A stretch of 27,042 nucleotides of DNA from Amoebophrya sp. AT5.2. Its lineage: Eukaryota; Sar; Dinophyceae; Syndiniales; Amoebophryaceae. Location of the stretch: positions 1 to 27,042 of the forward strand of contig RXOD01004168.1 in NCBI GenBank assembly GCA_005223375.1. Direction: 5' to 3'. Made by a program: the position numbers and the translations under genes. Below are positions 9,678 to 15,817 of the stretch, in pieces (positions within the stretch are counted from its first letter, which is position 1; every line of letters starts with the position of its first letter). A model generated the notes under the pieces. The model had not been told where the DNA came from. It ran no database searches and worked only from the letters and a program-made list of their open reading frames with translations.

Positions 9678-12203
9678 ATGGCGAGTGGTGACGAGCTCCG
9701 CCTGCACTTGCAGTTCCTCGAGACGACAAAGAACGGTCAGCAGGTGCGGCAGACAGTCTCACAGCTGTTCACGGCAACGAGCTGCGCAGCTGGTGCAGGC
9801 AGCAGACAGAAACAAGCGCCCTCCACCCCGTCGTCCTCAGCGGTTTCGCGGCCCCCGCTCGTGGTGCAGATTCTCGACTGCTGCGGGGCCGGCGTCCTAC
9901 CGCGCACCCTTTCGCGCGTGGCAGCCAAGGTGCTCGTGGAGGTACTGGAGCACACAGCCTTCCTCGCTAAGAGCGCGGCAAAGAAGAAAAGTGGCAATGC
10001 TGAAAAATGTGAAGCAGTGGAAGTTGACCCGCAAGAAGATGAGAAAATTCCGCCCGCGCTGCGTCTCGTCCGGCGGTTCGCGCATCTCCTACTGCAGCAA
10101 TACGCGACTTGCTGTCTCTCCTGGGAGCTGTTTTACCGCCTGCGGCGCGTGGGAGGTGTGAGAGCTTTGGAGGGCCTCGAGGCCGAGACTTTGCTGTGCG
10201 AGGCGTACGGGGACGCGAACTGGGCGAGCTACGGGTACGCCGTGCTGTGTTGCAACGTCCGGCTCGCGTGTCTGGGCGGCGGTAGAAGTGCTGCGATACC
10301 GATAGCGAGTTCGTCCAGTTCGTCTTCCGCGCCGGCCAACACACGTAAAAATAATGCCCAGGCCCAGCTGCAGCTGTTTTCCCCCAACGTGAAGTACGGG
10401 GAACTTCTCGAGGGCCTGCTGCTGACGTCCGCCGGCCATTCGGATCGGGATCGGTCATCGGACCAGGCCGGCAGCGCGTACAACAACCTGCACCTAGCGA
10501 CCGAGCTCGTGTCTCAGGTGGAGAGAGCCACAAAGAATGCGAGCACGGAGAGCGGAGGGGAAGTTGTGGGAGATCATGGTGGAGTGGGAGATAGAGTGGG
10601 AGAAGATGGTCCTCGTCTGGGACCCAATGCCAAGGCCATAGCCAGCAGCTACTTGTACCAGCTGCGGCTGCTGCTTCTGAAGGCCCACCCCAGCATGGAA
10701 CTGGCGCGCAAGAAGCTGAAGTTGTACCGAAGCGCGGAACCGGATATCGCCTCGTTCTTCCTCCAACAGGAGCTGGCCGGCCTGCGGTACTACGTCAAGT
10801 TTAGTTTGAACCTGTGGCTGTACTGGCACCACGTTCTGGGCTTCACGCTGCTCGATGCGCGACGCTCGTTCGAGCAACGAATCCTGATACACAACGAACT
10901 GTTGGGATTCGTGGCCAGAGAAGCGGCGTGGCTGGGGGAAGCGGGTGGCAGCTCCTGCTGGATTGGAGACGGGTGTGGAGACGGCCGCGAATTTCGGCCC
11001 GGGAAAGGAGGAGCGTGGGCGGCGAAAAATGCCCCTAGAGGGGGCGGAAATTATGCGGAAAACAATTATAGCAAGGGGGCACCACGCAACTACCGCCCCT
11101 CCGTAGTTGAACAGTCTGACCTCGCAGCGAGCTTTGCGTTTTTCAAGCAACGTTTGGAGGCGTCGCGCGCCAGCTTCACCGACCTCGCGACGCACGGAAA
11201 TCGCGACTATACCCAGATCACATGGGCGGATGTCTCCGCGCACATGCAACGTCATGCGCCAATGCCTCTAGGACCACACGACAGCATGATCCCACCACCA
11301 ATATTACCTCCACCAACGCTGGACGGCTCAAAGTACTTGACGATCGCCGATTTCGGCTACACCCTGCACGTTATCGGCGTGGAGGAGGCGCTAGCACGAG
11401 TACAACTACAAGTTCCCAAGAAGCAGGTGGACGAGGAGAACTACGTTTACGTGGGTTTCGACACCGAATGGCGCCCTGAGTTCCGGAAGGGCGGCCAGGG
11501 TGCGGCCTCCGTGATGCAGCTGGCGCTTCCGCACCGGAAGGAGGTCTTTGTGATCGACCTGCTCTTCAAGCCGGAGGAAGGTGTTGAACAAGCAGAAGCA
11601 AGTAGTAGTAGCTCATTTTTCGCGGCGCGGCTGCGGTTCCTGCGGGAGATTTTCTCGCTGAGAGAAAGCGGCAACGTGATAATAGTGGGCTTCAGCCTCG
11701 GCAGCGACACGGGATCCGTAGACGAGCGGCTCCGACAGGACTTCGAGGATTACTGCTTGTCGGCCTCCTGCGGGGACGAAGGAGATCACGGGGGACTCAG
11801 GGGGGACGACGATGCGAATCTTCCGAGGGAGTACGATTCGCGCGACACTTTGGCGCACATGGCCTACAACAGTCATGGCGAGCAGGGAAATAAACAGAGA
11901 GCAGCCGGAGGACCGACGCCAGTCGCAGCAAAAAAGAAGATGGTGGACATTTTGTCGGACCACATTCCGCGCGACCCGGAGACGCGGAAAAAGATGTCAT
12001 TGGCGGAGCTTGCTGAGAAAGCCTACGGAAAGCCGCTGTGCAAGGACATCACCATGCTGAATTGGGAGGTGCGACCCCTGGAAGGGATCTGGTGCGAGTA
12101 TGCAGCCCTAGACGCCATCGTACCCGTCGAATACTACCTGGAGCACTGCGTCGAGGTTGGTGGAGCTGTGCCGGCGGGGGACGCTGCTGCTGCAGTGAGT
12201 TAG
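9678..12203 (+). CDS. Mut-7/EXD3-like DEDDy 3'-5' exonuclease
   Basis: 841 aa from an ATG at 9678, stop TAG. Residues about 590-825 form a DEDD-superfamily RNase D/WRN-type exonuclease domain. Exo I is YVGFDTEW with D595 and E597. Exo II is probably VGFSLGSD with D677. Exo III is YAALD with Y808 and D812, giving the DEDDy subclass. The segment LAELAEKAYGKPLCKDITML followed by NWEVRPL is the helix pattern before Exo III typical of Mut-7/Nibbler/EXD3 proteins, which trim the 3' ends of small RNAs; two metal ions are bound by the four acidic residues. Residues 1-540 are helical and Leu-rich, matching the alpha-helical N-terminal part of that family, with acidic and Gly-rich insertions (about 860-1020 nt and 1280-1380 nt into the CDS). 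No C-terminal Mut7-C zinc region is visible. The last codons GTG-AGT-TAG equal a consensus 5' splice donor, so the true C-terminus may lie in a downstream exon. The RNA substrate is inferred only from the family. Confidence 0.82.
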   Translation: MASGDELRLHLQFLETTKNGQQVRQTVSQLFTATSCAAGAGSRQKQAPSTPSSSAVSRPPLVVQILDCCGAGVLPRTLSRVAAKVLVEVLEHTAFLAKSAAKKKSGNAEKCEAVEVDPQEDEKIPPALRLVRRFAHLLLQQYATCCLSWELFYRLRRVGGVRALEGLEAETLLCEAYGDANWASYGYAVLCCNVRLACLGGGRSAAIPIASSSSSSSAPANTRKNNAQAQLQLFSPNVKYGELLEGLLLTSAGHSDRDRSSDQAGSAYNNLHLATELVSQVERATKNASTESGGEVVGDHGGVGDRVGEDGPRLGPNAKAIASSYLYQLRLLLLKAHPSMELARKKLKLYRSAEPDIASFFLQQELAGLRYYVKFSLNLWLYWHHVLGFTLLDARRSFEQRILIHNELLGFVAREAAWLGEAGGSSCWIGDGCGDGREFRPGKGGAWAAKNAPRGGGNYAENNYSKGAPRNYRPSVVEQSDLAASFAFFKQRLEASRASFTDLATHGNRDYTQITWADVSAHMQRHAPMPLGPHDSMIPPPILPPPTLDGSKYLTIADFGYTLHVIGVEEALARVQLQVPKKQVDEENYVYVGFDTEWRPEFRKGGQGAASVMQLALPHRKEVFVIDLLFKPEEGVEQAEASSSSSFFAARLRFLREIFSLRESGNVIIVGFSLGSDTGSVDERLRQDFEDYCLSASCGDEGDHGGLRGDDDANLPREYDSRDTLAHMAYNSHGEQGNKQRAAGGPTPVAAKKKMVDILSDHIPRDPETRKKMSLAELAEKAYGKPLCKDITMLNWEVRPLEGIWCEYAALDAIVPVEYYLEHCVEVGGAVPAGDAAAAVS

Positions 12204-12213
12204 AAGTGTTATA

Positions 12214-12510
12214 GTGGGACGAGAGAGTGCGTACTTCTATGCCGACTTTGACAATTTTGAGCAAGCACCACTACCACTGGATCCATCGAAGAAGCTCCAA
12301 GGCATAGTGAACTTGGAAGCACTCCTAGTACGACGCAGAGCAGCCCCACAGGACGCGACGGACCGCGACCTGTGGAGGGGAGTCGTAGCTGGAGTCAAAA
12401 CGGGAACAGGGGCAAGAAGACCAGAGGATCTCACAACCCAACAGGCAAACCGAATCGGCGGGAGGAGGAGGGAGTGCGTCAGTCGAACACCGGAAAATCT
12501 TAGGCAGTGA
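12214..12510 (+). other. Possible additional 3' exon of the exonuclease gene
   Basis: A frame open over about 95 codons (YADFDNFEQAPLPLDPSKKL, then an Arg-rich tail) follows the exonuclease stop and ends TGA. It has no ATG. If GTGAGT at 12195 is used as donor, phase-compatible acceptors that enter this frame are TTTTGAG at 12261 (67-nt intron) or AG at 12225 (31 nt). No conserved domain is recognised, so it may equally be 3' UTR. Confidence 0.3.
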
Positions 12511-12643
12511 ATGCCGTGGATTCAAAATCATCAAGGAAGAGCGTTGTGATAGCCTCGACGAATATGAGTATCGGTGTACGAGGAAGATAGCACGGCCGCA
12601 TCAGTATCGAAATCGCTGAAAGTGAGAGTGAGACGCAATTAAT

Positions 12644-13168
12644 ATGGAGGGGGACCACGACTTGCGGGTGGCCGTCCGACTGATGCGGCAGGAGTCGCGC
12701 CGCCTCGACGCCGCGATTGCAGCCGAGCAATGGCAGATCGACACGGAGTTGCAAAACACAGTGGCTGGGATGAACCTGAACCAACAGCGCAAAAGGAACG
12801 CCAACTCGCAGCAGGACGAGAGCGCAAGAAGCGCCATTACTATGAGGAGAGCGGTTCTTGCTGCGCTGCAGCCAGGCGGAACGGACAGAGCCGGACTCCT
12901 TCGCAAGCTCAGGAGGTGCGCAATTAAAGCGATACAACATCATCATGGGGGTGCACGGGCGCCACCACATCCCTTTTTATCTCTGCCCTCCTCTACTTCT
13001 GCAGATGGGGGAGGCGGATGGAAAACGAAAAGGAGAGGGCACTATCAAGATAAACACGGCGACGGCGCGCGCGCCGGGGAGAGGGACGGGGAAGTCGAGC
13101 CGTCTCCGTCCTCAGAGGCGGACTCAAGGGTGGTGCATGAATTCCTCGCACAGTTCGAGCGCAGCTGA
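12644..13168 (+). CDS. Small hypothetical protein, helical N-terminus
   Basis: 174 aa as one uninterrupted frame, stop TGA. Residues 1-60 look alpha-helical, with Arg and Glu alternating with Leu and Ile (LRVAVRLMRQESRRLDAAIA), then a Gln/Asn-rich linker and a second helix (MRRAVLAALQ). The middle from residue 90 is His/Pro/Ser-rich. This part overlaps a strong intron-like segment: AG|GTGCGC at 12916 and a long pyrimidine run ending CTTCTGCAG at 13004. Removing exactly that 89-nt GT-AG segment gives a 106-aa product with a basic tail (stop TAA). A GC donor two bases later would keep the long frame. I do not recognise a family. Transcript data would decide the structure. Confidence 0.45.
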   Translation: MEGDHDLRVAVRLMRQESRRLDAAIAAEQWQIDTELQNTVAGMNLNQQRKRNANSQQDESARSAITMRRAVLAALQPGGTDRAGLLRKLRRCAIKAIQHHHGGARAPPHPFLSLPSSTSADGGGGWKTKRRGHYQDKHGDGARAGERDGEVEPSPSSEADSRVVHEFLAQFERS

Positions 13169-13696
13169 TGAAAGGATTTGTACTGGAGGGCGGAAGGAGT
13201 ACTGGACTTGATGTGATGCTGATGCTGGGGGGCATGAAGAAGGTACAAGCTCGCACATCAACACAGACGAAATTGAAACGTTGACGAAGGACAACTCATC
13301 CGATATTAATACTCAGCGAGTTCCAGGCAGCTGTTCCTCATCCTCTGTTGTGGAATGAAGTATACCATTCCATAGCAAGAAGTTGTTGTACCAGCAAGGA
13401 CAGCGACAGTCGTGGTCCAAGCGAAGCCCGGCAGGAAATTAGCAAGGACTCCGAGGTGCACAGCCGTTTCAAATGCAAGTGGCGCGTTCGTTGACTAAAA
13501 ATGGTTGCTGTCGCAAAACAAGTTACCTGTGAAGGAGTCGGCGGTGTGACCGTCGCCATCCTTACACGATGCTTGATTTTATTCGAAGTTGTCCGGTTTT
13601 GGATTTGGGTCGATCGATCTGGAAGTACTGCAATTCGTTTGCATATTGGAAAGGGAGGCAACGGAAGATCAGCATCACTCAGATTTCATCGTAAGG
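13169..13696. other. Spacer upstream of the uS15 gene
   Basis: No convincing gene. It contains a perfect 7-bp hairpin, TGGAATG-8 nt-CATTCCA, at 13351-13372. An open frame upstream of 13697 (from 13589) continues into the uS15 exon but does not resemble its targeting region. Confidence 0.45.
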
Positions 13697-15165
13697 ATGA
13701 GGTTGGTTTTAACGTCAACCGGTGGGGGATCGGTTGCTCTTGCTCCAGTGCGGACGACATTGTGGCTCGCTAGTGCGTCCAGCAGTTCCAGCTCCTCGAG
13801 CGGTCGCACTTTTCCGCCCTCCGAATCAACAAGACATGAAGACCAAGTAGCTCTTCGAAGGAGCTACAACTGCCAGCAGCGGCGTTCCCTCCACCACCAG
13901 GGTTACCGCACCGGGCGCATCTACCGCTACTTCGGCCTGCGCCCGCTCCGCGTGCCCCCGCCCCGGACCGACTGGCAGAACGCGCGCGAGCGGGAGTTTT
14001 TGAAGCAGCGGCTTCACTGCCCCACGAAGCAGCCGAACGGGGACATCGCGTACGTGAAGGAGCTGACTTCAGACGACCTGATGCAACTGCGGAATTCCGC
14101 TGACAACAGCAGCTACAACGGCATCGACAAGCTGTTGCGGCTGAACTGCGCGTCGGGGAAAGAGCTGAGCAAGTTCCGCAAGAAGTGCCTGATCAACAAG
14201 TTCGCAGTCTCGCCCTTCGACACCAACTCTTAAGGGTTGAAAAAATTCAGGTCTAGGTCCAGGTCTAGGTTTGCCGTGTCTGGTTCACAAGAATACTACG
14301 CACACCTCTATGCCACTGACTTGTTGTGGAAGATTGCCATCCCTTCAGGGAGGAGGTCCAGGATCTTTAGTAGGAAGGATATAGAATCCAACTGGAACTG
14401 GTACGCCCCCACGGCCCACGAGAGGGCTGCGGCGTTCCATCTGTGACGCGTTGGCTCCCATCTGAGCAAATTACAGCCATACAAAGCTGCCTCCTCAGTC
14501 GGGTATCGCAGCCGATGATGACCATAACTGTTCGGAAGGTGACAGGCGGGATTTGCCAAGGTCAAAACCTAAACTTGAAGCACGACCTGAATTTTTTCAA
14601 CCGCTAAAACTTCCCCGCCGTGCGCATCGCGACGCTGACGGAGAAGATTCTGAATCTCCGCGCCCACATGATCCGTTGCCGTCGGGACAGCACGAGCCGG
14701 CGCGTGATGACGACGTACCTGTCCCGGCGCATGAAGGTGATGAAGGCTCTGTACAAGGCGGACTTTTTGCTGTACAAGTACGTGTGCGAGAGCCTGGGGC
14801 TGAAGCTGGTGCGGTTTGCTATCCCCGAATACCGGGACGTGAGCAAAAGGATCTCGCCGATGGCCGTGGACGGGGACAAGGCGAAGTGGCTCATTCGGCA
14901 GAAGCTGTTCCGGAAACGGAACCACCCGCGCATGTTCATGGACGCCACGAAGCGGTGGACGGGGCGGAGCCCGGGCACGTTGGTACGGTTCACGCACCAC
15001 CCGATCGAGCCCGTGCCGGAGGCCTTCGGCAGGGCGAAGAAAAGTCCGCAGCAGCTGAGTCCGCACTTTCCCTACGGGGTGCGGAAGGAACGGGTGGAGG
15101 GAAAAGGCATCGTATACAACCCGACGGAGCCGGGAGTGGGGTACCAAACCGCGAGGCTAGGCTGA
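13697..15165 (+). CDS. Organellar (mitochondrial-type) ribosomal protein uS15, split by an unusual intron
   Basis: Two frames join into a uS15 protein of about 361 aa: join(13697..14229, 14613..15165), stop TGA. The first exon ends LINKFAVSPFDTN and the second continues S-P-A-V-R-I-A-T-L-T-E-K-I, which together reproduce the bacterial S15 core (F...D-T-G-S-P-E-V-Q...L-T-x-R-I). The conserved rRNA-contact pattern H-x6-D-x2-S-R-R is present at about H196, D203 and S206, followed by the SRRMKVMKALYKAD helix. At about 361 aa it is far longer than bacterial S15 (about 90 aa). Long N- and C-terminal extensions are typical of mitochondrial ribosomal proteins. The N-terminus from ATG 13697 (MRLVLTSTGGGS, then Arg and a Ser run, few acids) suits a mitochondrial targeting peptide; an in-frame ATG at 13589 is less likely. 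Exon borders are uncertain by a few bases. It should act in the small subunit of the organellar ribosome. Confidence 0.82.
14235..14253 (+). repeat. Left terminal inverted repeat of the intron
   Basis: GGTTGAAAAAATTCAGGTC is the exact reverse complement of 14584-14602. It begins 5 bases inside the inferred 5' splice point. Confidence 0.95.
14248..14271 (+). repeat. 12-nt tandem repeat inside the intron's left end
   Basis: CAGGTCTAGGTC is followed directly by CAGGTCTAGGTT (11 of 12 identical). It overlaps the inner end of the left inverted repeat. Confidence 0.85.
14584..14602 (-). repeat. Right terminal inverted repeat of the intron
   Basis: GACCTGAATTTTTTCAACC is the exact reverse complement of the left copy at 14235-14253. 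It ends about 10 bases before the inferred 3' splice point. Confidence 0.95.
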
Positions 15166-15817
15166 GATTGAGGAAAAGTTTCCAATGTAATGTCACTCGC
15201 AGCTTCTGTTTGTATGAATGTGTCGTGATCGAAGCGAACATTTTGGAACTTTACTACTTGCTTCCTTGATGGCCCGGAGGGCTGGCGTATGCTACACAGA
15301 TCAACTGCAACAGCTGCAGAACCAGAAGTCACACACTTGTCCTGCTGAAGAGGACAGCGGCAAGGCTACGTTTGTTCTCTTGATGCACTACATTCACGAC
15401 GTGCATTCTTCTTCGACGAGCCGTGAGCCAGCGTTCCGCGTCATCTGATCTCCACCTCGGTCATTTGGTCCAGCGATTTGATGTAAACTCTGCCACTCCT
15501 CCTGCTGCTGATGAATGTTGGTCGTCGAACCTATCCTGCCCTCGGGGCGACCCGTGAGCTTCGTGATTTAGATTCCTCTCGTTTAATATCTCCCGCGCTC
15601 TCCGCCCGCCTTTAGATAAGTACCCCAACAGTGCGATGCTAAGGTTGTGCACTACGACTAAGTATAGGACTCCAAAGCTTCGTTTTAAGTTTTGGCCCCA
15701 CGGCGGTCTTCACTCCACTATTGGAACTGGTCTTCGCTCCACTGTTGGAACCACTGTTTGAACTGAAAAGTAGTATCGTGAGAACAGGTACAGGACGAGG
15801 ACCGAGACCACAAAAAG
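15166..15817. other. Spacer between the uS15 and cryptochrome genes
   Basis: No gene is supported; the short frames here have no consistent composition. It includes the 24-nt tandem repeat listed separately, close to the start of the next gene. Confidence 0.5.
15707..15754 (+). repeat. 24-nt imperfect tandem repeat, two units
   Basis: TCTTCACTCCACTATTGGAA plus 4 nt is followed by a second copy starting TCTTCGCTCCACTGTTGGAA. It lies about 65 bases upstream of the cryptochrome ATG. Confidence 0.7.

Larger units (their letters stand above)
14230..14612 (+). mobile_element. Introner-like, non-GT-AG intron with terminal inverted repeats
   Basis: About 383 nt interrupt the uS15 gene between codons of the conserved core. 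The exon 1 frame meets TAA at 14231-14233 and the exon 2 frame is closed upstream by TAA at 14605-14607, so the splice points must lie at or before 14230 and after 14607. No usable GT exists at the 5' side and no AG at all lies between 14608 and the conserved VRIATLTEKI codons, so a GT-AG splice is impossible without losing conserved residues. Just inside the borders lies a perfect 19-bp inverted repeat, and both borders carry an ACT(T) direct repeat that could be a target-site duplication. The length is not a multiple of three. This matches the description of Amoebophrya introner elements. No transposase or other gene is seen inside. Confidence 0.8.

Noticed and set aside
14248..14271. AGGTCTAGGT repeats as telomere-like sequence
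   Set aside because: There are only two 12-nt units, internal to an intron, and the unit does not match the TTTAGGG-type repeats of alveolates.
14237..14446. Open frame inside the uS15 intron as an element-encoded protein
   Set aside because: It is only about 70 codons, has no known domain and does not begin at a convincing ATG in the element; probably chance.
14553..15269. 238-aa + strand ORF over the uS15 second exon
   Set aside because: It is a shifted frame; the conserved S15 residues are in the frame entering at 14613.
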